Shown piece after piece: positions 8,550-16,068 of a stretch of 64,000 nucleotides of DNA (its first letter is position 1; each line of letters starts with the position of its first letter). The stretch is from assembly GCA_900012615.1 (NCBI GenBank), contig LT009756.1, positions 1,970,484-2,034,483 of the forward strand, read 5' to 3'. The translations under genes were made by a program, and so were the position numbers. Source of the DNA: Agrobacterium genomosp. 13 str. CFBP 6927. Its GTDB lineage: Bacteria; Pseudomonadota; Alphaproteobacteria; Rhizobiales; Rhizobiaceae. The notes below the pieces were generated by a model. It was given only the letters and a program-made list of their open reading frames with translations. It was not told the DNA's origin and did not search any database.

Positions 8550-9032
8550 TCAATGGACCGCCTGTCGTTCGACAAGCTGCGCCAGCTGCTCGGCAACAGT
8601 GTTCCAGCCGTCAAAGAAACCCATCTCGGCATGCCTGTCGCGATCTTCAGGATTTCGGTGCATGGCATAGGCCACGTATTCCATACCGTCAGGGTGGTCG
8701 CGAAATGTCATGACGGCGGTAAGAAACGGACGGGCGGATGGACGAAAGCCTTCGGTCAGCGCATCGGTGAAGACCAGACGCTCCTCATGATCCACCGCGA
8801 GAAAACATCCGCTTATATGATCGCCGAATGCCTTGCCGTCCTCACTGTAGCGCGTCTCGAACGCACCGCCGGGGTAAAGCTCCATTTTCTCGACGCGGCA
8901 TTGGCCGGGATGCGGCACCCACCATTGTTCAAGGCTGGTCTTGTCGACCCAAGCGTTCCAGACGAGCTGGCGCGGCGCCCTGATAATGCGTGAAATCTTC
9001 AGGTCGAGATCGGGATTGAAACTCTCGGTCAT
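8550..9032 (-). CDS. SRPBCC (AHSA1/START-like) domain protein
   Basis: The 160-residue protein has the AHSA1-type beginning (ISRIIRAPRQLVWNAWVD), followed by LEQWWVPHPGQC and GGAFETRY, which give the helix-grip fold with a hydrophobic pocket. The ligand is unknown. Its start overlaps the stop of the upstream ArsR gene by 4 bases, so the two are translationally coupled. ArsR-AHSA1 pairs are common and the regulator is often autoregulated. A second, unrelated-in-detail pair lies at 13.0-13.9 kb. Confidence 0.85.
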   Translation of the reverse strand: MTESFNPDLDLKISRIIRAPRQLVWNAWVDKTSLEQWWVPHPGQCRVEKMELYPGGAFETRYSEDGKAFGDHISGCFLAVDHEERLVFTDALTEGFRPSARPFLTAVMTFRDHPDGMEYVAYAMHRNPEDRDRHAEMGFFDGWNTVAEQLAQLVERQAVH

Positions 9033-9388
9033 TGGTCATTCTCCCCTTTGCTGGACAGCCTGTCCTGTTGCGCCATGACGAATTGTTCGAGCCTGTCGGT
9101 GCGGCCTTCCCAGATGGCGCGCTGTTGCGACAGCCAGTCCTCGAGCATCGAAAACCGCTGTTTTTCCAGTGAGCAGAACCGCACCCGCCCCTGCTTGCGC
9201 GTCACGATCAGCCCGGCCTCTTCCAGCTGGCGGATGTGTTTCATGAACGACGGCAAGGCCATGGCGAAGGGTTCCGCAAGCGTGCCGATGCTCGCATCGC
9301 CGTCCCCCAGCCGCAAAAGCACGGCCCGCCGGGTCGGATCGGCGAGAGACTGGAAGATATCGTTGAGCGCTTCTGAATAGTTTTCCAT
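9029..9388 (-). CDS. ArsR family winged-helix transcriptional regulator
   Basis: The roughly 119-residue protein carries the ArsR pattern: FQSLADPTRRAVLLRL at the N-terminus and then the recognition segment LAEPFAMALPSFMKHIRQL with the wing VTRKQGRVRFCSL. The cysteine pair of metal sensors is missing, so it is probably not an arsenic or cadmium sensor. I chose the ATG giving MENYSEAL; an in-frame GTG five codons upstream is possible. It overlaps the SRPBCC gene downstream by 4 bases. Short imperfect repeats (ACTTA/TAAGT near 9412-9431) upstream might be its operator. Confidence 0.85.
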   Translation of the reverse strand: MENYSEALNDIFQSLADPTRRAVLLRLGDGDASIGTLAEPFAMALPSFMKHIRQLEEAGLIVTRKQGRVRFCSLEKQRFSMLEDWLSQQRAIWEGRTDRLEQFVMAQQDRLSSKGENDQ

Positions 9389-9536
9389 AAGGCTAACTAT
9401 CACGACAAAACACTTAGCTCAATGGATAAGTTTAAAAAACGCAAAAATCGCGATGCAATGGGGAATAAACCGGCATCATGCGGTGTCTCTTGATGTGCTG
9501 GCGGCAGAGGCCGCCCGAACCAAGGAGGATATGTCC

Positions 9537-9911
9537 ATGAAGATCCACTTTATCGTTCCCGCCCTCGTTCTGGCTTTTGCCGGAACGGCCTATGCGGCCC
9601 CTGCGGTCGAAACGGTCAAGACCGAAAAAGGCAATGTTCTTGCCGGCGACAAAGGCATGACGCTCTACACTTTCAAGAACGACAAGAAGGGCGTATCCAA
9701 TTGCTATGACAAATGCGCGGTGAACTGGCCGCCGTTTTTTGCAGCCACAGGCGACAAGGCCGAGGGGGCCTATTCGATCGTGACGCGCAAGGACGGCAAG
9801 ATGCAATGGGCAAAGGACGGTATGCCGCTCTATTACTGGGTCAAGGACACGAAAAAAGGCGACGCCACCGGCGACGGTATGAACGGTGTATGGGATGCCG
9901 CAAAACCCTGA
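9537..9911 (+). CDS. Secreted COG4315-type protein with YxFxxD repeats
   Basis: The 124-residue protein has a clean signal peptide (about 1-20, cleavage after AYA) and two copies of the family motif, LYTFKND and LYYWVKD, each preceding a conserved small domain. COG4315 proteins are predicted secreted or lipid-anchored proteins without known function; no lipobox cysteine is seen here, so it should be soluble in the periplasm. Two cysteines (NCYDKC) could form a disulfide. The start is the ATG 8 bases after AGGAGG; an ATG two codons upstream is too close to the ribosome site. It is followed within 4 bp by an ECF sigma gene. Confidence 0.78.
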   Translation: MKIHFIVPALVLAFAGTAYAAPAVETVKTEKGNVLAGDKGMTLYTFKNDKKGVSNCYDKCAVNWPPFFAATGDKAEGAYSIVTRKDGKMQWAKDGMPLYYWVKDTKKGDATGDGMNGVWDAAKP

Positions 9912-9915
9912 TGGC

Positions 9916-10452
9916 ATGAATGACGAAAAGCGGGGGAGCCTCTCCCCCGCAACCGGCAGCTTCGAAACGGAGATGCTGGCGCTGATACCCATGCTGCGGC
10001 GTTATTCCCGCAGCCTTTCCCGTTCCGACGCCGATGGCGAAGACCTTCTGCAGGATTGCGTGGAAAAGGCGCTGACGAACAGGCGGCAATGGCGCGGAAC
10101 GGCCCTGAAATCATGGGCTTACACGATAATGACGAATCTTTATCGCAACCGCCACCGCGCCGAGAAACGTCACCCGTCCGAGAGCCTCGACGGCCATGAG
10201 AGCATCGCCATTGCCGACACCCTCGGCGATACGCTGGAGAATGACCGGCTGCACGGCGCTCTGGCGCTTCTTTCACCCGACATGCGCGCCGTGCTGATGC
10301 TGGTGACGGTGGAAGGTTACAGCTATCAGGAGGCGGCCGAGACGTTGTCGATACCGGTCGGAACCGTCATGTCCAGACTGTCCCGCGCCCGCGAAACCCT
10401 TCGCCAGCATCTGGCGGCGGATAATATCATTCCCCTGCGGAGACCACGATGA
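9916..10452 (+). CDS. ECF-family RNA polymerase sigma factor
   Basis: The 178-residue protein contains sigma region 2 (MLRRYSRSLSRSDADGEDLL, with KSWAYTIMTNLYRNRHR) and region 4 (GYSYQEAAETLSIPVGTVMS, then RLSRARETLRQHL), with no region 1 or 3. This is the ECF layout. It ends in a 4-base overlap (ATGA) with a membrane anti-sigma gene, and it follows the secreted COG4315 gene by 4 bp. Together they look like one regulated unit. An in-frame upstream ATG at 9886 would overlap the preceding gene by 26 bases; I prefer 9916. Confidence 0.9.
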   Translation: MNDEKRGSLSPATGSFETEMLALIPMLRRYSRSLSRSDADGEDLLQDCVEKALTNRRQWRGTALKSWAYTIMTNLYRNRHRAEKRHPSESLDGHESIAIADTLGDTLENDRLHGALALLSPDMRAVLMLVTVEGYSYQEAAETLSIPVGTVMSRLSRARETLRQHLAADNIIPLRRPR

Positions 10453-11237
10453 AAAGGCTAGAGGCCATAACCGAAGACGATCTGCACGCCTATGTCGACG
10501 GACTTTTGTCCGACGATGACCGCGCGGCTGTCGAGGCCTGGCTGACCGAGAGGCCGGAAGAGCAGAGCCGTGTGGAGGACTGGAAAAAACAGGCAGAAAC
10601 CCTGCGACAGACATTCGCCGCCTATGCCGCTTCGCATCCGCACGACATGTCGATGCTTGCTGCCAAGAAAACCAGGCCCGCATGGCGGCTGAAACCGCTT
10701 CTCCTGCGAACGGCAGCCGCCTTGCTGATCTTCACCGCAGGTGCCGTGGCCGGCAGGCTTTTGCCGCAGTCCTTCTCCACACCGCAGGACGTGGTGCTGG
10801 CAGCGCTGCCGACGGATATTCCCGCACAGGCAAAATCTGCCTATCTCATCTATGCGAGCGAGGTGCGCCATCCCGTCGAGGTCGGAGCCGGAGAGCAGCA
10901 GCACCTTGCGACATGGCTCGGCAAGCGGCTCGGTTATCCCTTCGCCATCCCCGATCTTTCCAAACTCGGATACGACCTGGTTGGCGGGCGCCTCATTCCC
11001 GTCAGCGGCAAGCCCGGCGCGATGCTGATGTATCAGGACAAGACCGGCCGCCGGGTGACGGTTCTGATCGGCCATAATGAGGAAAACCGCACCACCAGCT
11101 TCCGCATGGCCAGCGCCGATGGCATCGAGACCTTCTACTGGATCGACAACGAACTCGGTTACGCCGTGTCGGCTGAACTGACACGCGACGAAGTGCAGGC
11201 GATCGCAGAGGAGTGTTACCGGCAGTTTCCCGCTTAA
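10449..11237 (+). CDS. Membrane-anchored anti-sigma factor
   Basis: The 262-residue protein has an N-terminal cytoplasmic domain (about 1-80) with the DDLHAYVDGLLSDDD start typical of anti-sigma proteins, one transmembrane helix (about 84-104) and a periplasmic domain of about 155 residues. The zinc-binding HxxxCxxC motif of ZAS-type anti-sigmas is absent. It should hold the adjacent ECF factor at the membrane until a periplasmic signal arrives. The start overlaps the sigma gene by 4 bases. It is convergent with a LysE gene, 2 bp away. Confidence 0.85.
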   Translation: MKRLEAITEDDLHAYVDGLLSDDDRAAVEAWLTERPEEQSRVEDWKKQAETLRQTFAAYAASHPHDMSMLAAKKTRPAWRLKPLLLRTAAALLIFTAGAVAGRLLPQSFSTPQDVVLAALPTDIPAQAKSAYLIYASEVRHPVEVGAGEQQHLATWLGKRLGYPFAIPDLSKLGYDLVGGRLIPVSGKPGAMLMYQDKTGRRVTVLIGHNEENRTTSFRMASADGIETFYWIDNELGYAVSAELTRDEVQAIAEECYRQFPA

Positions 11238-11239
11238 AC

Positions 11240-11833
11240 CTATTTCAACATCGGCCAGAGGCTGATGACGAGAAGGACCGCCATGGTGATGTTGAACCAT
11301 TTGAGCCGCACGGGAACGGACAGCCAGTCGCGCAGCGCCGAGCCGAAGCCCGCCCAGCTTGAAACACTGGGCAGATTGACGGCGGCGAAAACCACACCGA
11401 CGATTAGAACGGTGATAAAATATTGTCCCTCATCCGTGTAGGTCGCCATGGCGGTCACGGCCATTACCCACGCCTTGGGATTGACCCACTGAAAGGCGGC
11501 AGCGGCAATAAAGCTCATCGGCACCGAGGCCGCCGTCCCCTCGTTCAGGCTGCGGGATGTGCCGATCTTCCAGGCGATCCAGACAAGATAAAGCCCGCCT
11601 GCGAATTTCAGCCCGGTATAAAGCAGGGGCACGGAATGCAGCAGCGCACCGAGCCCAAATCCGACGCCGATCAGCAGCGACAGGAAACCGGCTCCGATGC
11701 CCAGCATATGGGGAATGGTGCGGCGGAAACCGAAATTCACGCCGGAGGCAAAAAGCATCATATTGTTCGGGCCGGGCGTGATGGAGGTGGTGAACGCAAA
11801 CAGCACCAGCGCGATGAGGGTTTCGAGATTCAT
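11240..11833 (-). CDS. LysE family amino-acid exporter
   Basis: The 197-residue membrane protein has about six hydrophobic helices and the family signature SITPGPNNMMLFASG near the N-terminus, plus GLYLVWIAWK and FQWVNPKAWVMAV. LysE/RhtB proteins export amino acids or related small molecules across the inner membrane; the substrate cannot be told. It is divergent from the aldo/keto reductase gene, with a 163-bp spacer. A second LysE-family gene sits at 62.8 kb and is only distantly similar. Confidence 0.88.
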   Translation of the reverse strand: MNLETLIALVLFAFTTSITPGPNNMMLFASGVNFGFRRTIPHMLGIGAGFLSLLIGVGFGLGALLHSVPLLYTGLKFAGGLYLVWIAWKIGTSRSLNEGTAASVPMSFIAAAAFQWVNPKAWVMAVTAMATYTDEGQYFITVLIVGVVFAAVNLPSVSSWAGFGSALRDWLSVPVRLKWFNITMAVLLVISLWPMLK

Positions 11834-11996
11834 GATTTCTCCTGTGAAAAGACCCTATCCACTGGCCCACCATCAAACCAGCCCGATCACCCGATCGGCG
11901 AAGTCAAATTTTTTGATGGATCGATCATTCCCATGCCGGGTTTGAGAAGTCGGAACAAAGGACTATTGTCCCATCAACAAGCGCTGGAGCAAACCG

Positions 11997-12842
11997 ATGT
12001 ATGACGACATTCCTTCCGTCACCCTGCCATCCGGAAATGAGGTTCCAGCCCTTGGCCTTGGCACCTGGAACATGGGTGATAGCCGATCATCCGCGGCCCG
12101 GGAGGTTGAGAGCATTCGCAAGGCGATCGATCTCGGCATGACACTGATCGACACGGCTGAAATGTATGCGGACGGCCGATCTGAAGAGGTGGTGGGCAAG
12201 GCAATCTCCGGCCGCCGCGACGAGGTGTTTCTGGTCAGCAAGGTCTATCCCTGGAACGCCAGCGCCCGAGGCACGGTGGAGGCCTGCGAAAACAGCCTCG
12301 CAAGGCTCGGCACTGACCGTCTCGATCTCTATCTGCTGCACTGGCGCGGCGAACATCCGCTGGCAGAAACGGTTGCGGCTTTCGAGAGGCTGAAAAAAGA
12401 CGGCAAGATCGGCAACTGGGGTGTCTCGAATTTCGATACCGATGACATGGAGGAGCTTTTTGCTGTTCCCGACGGCAAAAATTGCGCCGCCAATCAGGTT
12501 CTTTACAACCTGTCCCGACGCGGGCCGGAATTTTTGCTTCTGCCCTGGTGCCAGCAGCATGGCGTGCCTCTGATGGCCTATTCCCCCATCGAGCAGGGCC
12601 GCATCCTCAACAACCACGAACTCATCCGCATCGCCAAGGCCTATCAGGCAACCCCGGCACAGCTGGCATTGGCCTTTCTGCTGGAAAGAGACGGCGTCAT
12701 CGCCATCCCGAAATCCGCCAGCGTCTCCCGAGTCGAGGAAAACCGTGGCGCCACGGACCTTGAAATAACCGACGAGGACTGGGCCGCGCTCGACGCCGAC
12801 TTCCCGCCGCCGACGCGCAGGATACCGCTGGAAATGCTGTGA
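11997..12842 (+). CDS. Aldo/keto reductase
   Basis: The 281-residue TIM-barrel NADPH-dependent reductase has the catalytic tetrad D52, Y57, K82 and H115 in the expected contexts ([24 protein letters not shown]). The cofactor-binding end [13 protein letters not shown] is present. Length is normal. It probably reduces aldehydes or ketones in the cytoplasm; the physiological substrate is unknown. Between its end and the next gene lies a 177-bp spacer containing an 8-bp GC-rich stem (CGGCGCGG/CCGCGCCG) without a T tract. Confidence 0.9.
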   Translation: MYDDIPSVTLPSGNEVPALGLGTWNMGDSRSSAAREVESIRKAIDLGMTLIDTAEMYADGRSEEVVGKAISGRRDEVFLVSKVYPWNASARGTVEACENSLARLGTDRLDLYLLHWRGEHPLAETVAAFERLKKDGKIGNWGVSNFDTDDMEELFAVPDGKNCAANQVLYNLSRRGPEFLLLPWCQQHGVPLMAYSPIEQGRILNNHELIRIAKAYQATPAQLALAFLLERDGVIAIPKSASVSRVEENRGATDLEITDEDWAALDADFPPPTRRIPLEML

Positions 12843-13019
12843 TCTAACAGGGCATTGAGAGGTTTTTCGGAATCAGGCAATCAAGCCTTTGAATCGAAAT
12901 GTGAGCTTCTTGGGGGGTACTTTGGCCACCGGGGCAATCGCGCCCATTGGATACTCGCTGTAACCGCAAGAGACGGCGCGGCCAACCGCGCCGCCATGCC
13001 TTGGAACAAACCGTATTTA

Positions 13020-13550
13020 TTACGGTATGCGCTGCTCATATTCCTCTTTCAGCCCCAGCCAGCTATCCCAGAAGGGTTTGGGCTCCTTTTCCTGAAGACG
13101 GGCGGCGAGAATATCGAGATGCGCGTGCCAGCCAGCGCTGACATTGAGCTTGGTCGTCCGGTCCACCAGCCTGCGATGGACCAGTGTCAGAAGCACATCC
13201 TTGCCCAGAGCCTGAAGCTCGATCGACACCTCTCCGCCCTCGCCCCAGCTGAAGACGAGGCGATGCGGCGGAATGACGGTGATGATGCGCGAGGCCATCC
13301 TGTTCTCTTCGGAAAACCCTTCCGGACGGTGGCCAGGCGGATCGGAAAGCTCGTCGTTGCGCCAGACCAGTTCGAAAGGCGCATCAGGCGCAAGCCGCAT
13401 TTCCCCCGATGCCAGCCAGCGGCGGCGAAGCTCGCTTTGTGTCAGATAGGCCCATACCCGGTCGATCGGCCCCGGCAGGAGCCGTTCTATCTTCAGGGTA
13501 GTCGGCTCGACGAGACGGCCATAGGTGTCAGGCATTGCAATATCAGCCAT
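13020..13550 (-). CDS. SRPBCC (AHSA1-type) domain protein
   Basis: The 176-residue protein contains the AHSA1 pattern (IERLLPGPIDRVWAYLTQ, RRRWLASGEM, VFSWGEGG) and should adopt a helix-grip ligand-binding fold. The start MADIAMPDTYG lies 8 bases after GGAGG and overlaps the end of the upstream ArsR gene by 8 bases, so the pair is translationally coupled. Ligand and role are unknown; proteins of this kind often serve as effectors of the linked ArsR repressor's regulon. Confidence 0.85.
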   Translation of the reverse strand: MADIAMPDTYGRLVEPTTLKIERLLPGPIDRVWAYLTQSELRRRWLASGEMRLAPDAPFELVWRNDELSDPPGHRPEGFSEENRMASRIITVIPPHRLVFSWGEGGEVSIELQALGKDVLLTLVHRRLVDRTTKLNVSAGWHAHLDILAARLQEKEPKPFWDSWLGLKEEYEQRIP

Positions 13551-13911
13551 TGTCATTTCCTCCATCTGCAGGGGATTTTCCCTGATCTTCCTCCCTGAGC
13601 ATCTGCTCAAGAATATCGAGGGGGCTGTTCCACAACTGCCGGTAGAAATCCAGCCATTCATGCGCGTCTGCCAACGGCTCCGGCGCAAGGCGGCAGACAT
13701 GTGTGCGCCCCCTCACCTCACGGCGGATTAGCCCGGCATTTTCCAGCGCCTTGATGTGTTTCGAGGCCGCCGCAAGCGATATGTCGAACGGCTCGGCCAA
13801 CTGGCTTACCGTTCGCTCCCCACGGGAAAGATCGCGCAGCATCGTGCGCCGCGTCGCATCGCCAAGCGCATGAAAGACAGTATCGAGATGTGGAACAGAT
13901 AATTCAACCAT
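13543..13911 (-). CDS. ArsR family winged-helix transcriptional regulator
   Basis: The 122-residue protein begins VFHALGDATRRTMLRDLSRG, continues with LAEPFDISLAAASKHIKAL as recognition region and has the wing RREVRGRTHVCRL. No metal-site cysteine pair is present. It precedes and overlaps an AHSA1-type gene. Two near-identical 21-bp palindromic boxes lie over its start codon and just upstream, indicating autorepression. This is the SRPBCC-linked subgroup of ArsR proteins. Confidence 0.88.
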   Translation of the reverse strand: MVELSVPHLDTVFHALGDATRRTMLRDLSRGERTVSQLAEPFDISLAAASKHIKALENAGLIRREVRGRTHVCRLAPEPLADAHEWLDFYRQLWNSPLDILEQMLREEDQGKSPADGGNDNG

Positions 13912-13963
13912 GTTGTTGAATATAGGCCATCAGCAAGGAAAGTCAACCATATGGTTGAATATA
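13904..13963. promoter_or_regulatory. Twin palindromic boxes at the ArsR promoter; candidate operators
   Basis: Box 1 (13904-13924) overlaps the ArsR start codon; box 2 (13943-13963) is 39 bp further upstream. Both read TCAACCAT, two variable bases, GTTGAATATA. Box 2 contains the perfect palindrome CAACCATATGGTTG. Spacing and placement suggest cooperative binding of the ArsR protein to its own promoter. Confidence 0.55.
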
Positions 13964-14270
13964 AATCCATCGAATGGAAACGCGCGGGAATGGCTACGAC
14001 AGAGCGCGGGCCGCGCGACAACGCATCATGCTTTCGGACCGGAATCGGATTTGTAGAACCTTCATGCCAACCGGACGCTCTTTGAAATGTAAGCGTTGAG
14101 GCGAAAAGAGAGAAATATGGGCGCCGGCGCATATAAACATACAAACATGCTAATAATCACAATCGCAGGCAAATAAAATTTGACATTGATTAAATAACGC
14201 CAGTTCTATTTACGATAGATCAACCCGGATTTGTGAATATAATTGTAAATTAATCGGGATCACTAGTATT
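13964..14270. other. AT-rich non-coding region upstream of the DUF4261-like gene
   Basis: I see no gene in this stretch. From about 14110 on it is far richer in A and T than its surroundings, with runs such as AAATAAAATTTGACATTGAT. TTGACA at 14180-14185 could be a -35 element, with only a weak -10 (TTCTAT) 18 bases later. The composition suggests either a strong regulatory region or acquired DNA. Confidence 0.5.
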
Positions 14271-15407
14271 ATGATCGGAAAATATACAAACCAGATGCAG
14301 GCAGCCATCCTTTTGGAAGGCAACACCACCTCCTCACCATTGCCGGACCTGGTCAAACAGTTCCAGACCGTGTTCAACCGGCTCGGCATCGGCCTGACAT
14401 GCCCGGCAATATCTCCGGCTTATGTTCAGATGTTCGGGCCGAACGATCTCCAGATCGCTATCGAGTTTATGACGGGGCCGGCGGATCATGGCGTTTTCGC
14501 CCCCACTCTTGGCTCGCCGATCTCGATCATGCTTGTGCCCGATGCCGCAGAACGGATCCGGCGTCACAAATCCCATATACTGGTCTATGTCCAGCACGGT
14601 GTGTTTGGCGGAGTGATGCAGGAAAAAGGTATTGCGGACCTGTTCAACCAGATCGGCATGCACCAGCCTGGCCATTCGCTTGGCGAATTTATCGAGCGGA
14701 TCAGGGTCCTGTCGATCGCCTGCGAAACGATCTGCGCAAACACGCCGGCAGGCTTGGTCCATTGGACCCAGAGCAACATGGTGTTTCCCGCGGAGAATTT
14801 CACGGCATTTGCGGAAGAGCCGATAGGCCCGCTGACGGTTCATCCCCGCATTTACAGTGAAACGCCGCCGCCGGGCACTACGGAACAATGCATAGGCATC
14901 CACACGCTGGGGGCCGCAGATTATATCGGGCGGGAAATCCACGTGGAAGCCGCGCCGGTTCCCTGGACGGAGCTATATGCGGGCGCCCTGAGTTTCATCA
15001 AAATTGCTACCCACGAAAACGGATATATTATCCCCGATAATGACACCTTCGGGGTAGAGGACGATTCCGTTTCTTTCCGGGTTCGCCATGTCGAAGCGAA
15101 TGCCGAGCAGGGCTTGCCGGATCACTACCAACTAACCCTTCGCTACTCCCGTGAACATGGCTATACGACACAGGATGCCAAACGCCGGCTGACGGTTCCC
15201 GGTGGCGTCAACGGCGTTGAACAGCTGATCGGCACGGAAACGCCGGAAGCCCGGGCCCGGCTTCGCAAAATGCGCGAAAGCGAGGCGCTGGCCGAAGGTA
15301 TTGGCGGCCGTCTCGTCGTGACACGACCTGCGGATGAGCCACCACAGAACCCCGGCCGGACCGGAAACGCACGCGTCGTTCCCTTTGGAAAACGCACCGG
15401 ACTGTAG
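14271..15407 (+). CDS. Uncharacterised protein, DUF4261-like
   Basis: The 378-residue protein has no signal peptide or membrane helix. The beginning (AAILLEGNTTSSPLPDLVKQ) and the stretch around ERIRRHKSHILVYV resemble DUF4261 proteins, a family of unknown function; I am only moderately sure of that match. The last 50 residues are rich in Pro, Arg and Gly and look disordered. It stands alone, preceded by an AT-rich region and convergent with ilvH, with the ilvIH terminator between them. Either an acquired gene or a poorly conserved chromosomal one is possible. Confidence 0.6.
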   Translation: MIGKYTNQMQAAILLEGNTTSSPLPDLVKQFQTVFNRLGIGLTCPAISPAYVQMFGPNDLQIAIEFMTGPADHGVFAPTLGSPISIMLVPDAAERIRRHKSHILVYVQHGVFGGVMQEKGIADLFNQIGMHQPGHSLGEFIERIRVLSIACETICANTPAGLVHWTQSNMVFPAENFTAFAEEPIGPLTVHPRIYSETPPPGTTEQCIGIHTLGAADYIGREIHVEAAPVPWTELYAGALSFIKIATHENGYIIPDNDTFGVEDDSVSFRVRHVEANAEQGLPDHYQLTLRYSREHGYTTQDAKRRLTVPGGVNGVEQLIGTETPEARARLRKMRESEALAEGIGGRLVVTRPADEPPQNPGRTGNARVVPFGKRTGL

Positions 15408-15411
15408 GTGG

Positions 15412-15443
15412 AAAAAGACAAGCCCGCGACGTTGCGCGGGCTT
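15412..15443 (-). terminator. Rho-independent terminator of the ilvIH operon
   Basis: A perfect 9-bp stem AAGCCCGCG/CGCGGGCTT with a 6-base loop is followed on the minus strand by GTCTTTTTCC. It lies 30 bp past the ilvH stop and also just past the stop of the convergent gene. Confidence 0.75.
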
Positions 15444-15476
15444 GATATTCAACGGCACTGACTTTGCTAGCGGAGA

Positions 15477-16049
15477 TTACATCCCCTGCGAGCCACGGTT
15501 CATCGCGGCAATACCCGTGCGGCAGATCTCGATCAGGCCGAGCGGCTTGATGATGGCGACGAACTGGTCGATCTTCGACGACTTGCCGGTGATTTCGAAG
15601 ATGAAATGCTCAACGGTCGCATCCACCACCTTGGCCTGAAACGCATCGGCAAGGCGCAGCGCTTCGGCGCGAACTTCACCTGTGCCAGCGACCTTGATGA
15701 GCGCCACTTCGCGCTCGATCGGCCGTTCCTGCCCGAGTTCGCGGGCGCGAACGGTGAGATCGAGAACGCGGTGCACCGGAACGATGCGTTCCAGCTGCGC
15801 CTTGATCTGCTCGAGCACGATCGGCGTGCCGCGCGTGACGATGGTGATGCGCGACAGATGCGCCTCATGCTCGGTTTCCGAAACCGTCAGGCTTTCAATG
15901 TTGTAGCCACGGCCGGAAAACAGGCCGATGACCCGGGCAAGTACGCCCGGCTCGTTGCTGACGAGAACCGACAGCGTGTGATTTTCGACGGCAGCCGTTT
16001 CCTTCTGGATGAAATAGGCGGAGCCGGTGGGTTGTAGGTGTGCGTTCAT
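15477..16049 (-). CDS. ilvH: Acetolactate synthase small (regulatory) subunit
   Basis: The 190-residue protein has an N-terminal ACT domain (HTLSVLVSNEPGVLARVIGL, SGRGYNIESL) that binds valine for feedback control and a C-terminal domain of the ALS_ss_C type. It pairs with the catalytic IlvI encoded 19 bp upstream to make acetohydroxyacid synthase, the first common enzyme of isoleucine, valine and leucine synthesis. The first 15 residues are a variable N-terminal extension. A terminator follows the gene. Confidence 0.95.
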   Translation of the reverse strand: MNAHLQPTGSAYFIQKETAAVENHTLSVLVSNEPGVLARVIGLFSGRGYNIESLTVSETEHEAHLSRITIVTRGTPIVLEQIKAQLERIVPVHRVLDLTVRARELGQERPIEREVALIKVAGTGEVRAEALRLADAFQAKVVDATVEHFIFEITGKSSKIDQFVAIIKPLGLIEICRTGIAAMNRGSQGM

Positions 16050-16068
16050 GTCCTTTTCCTCTCCCGGC

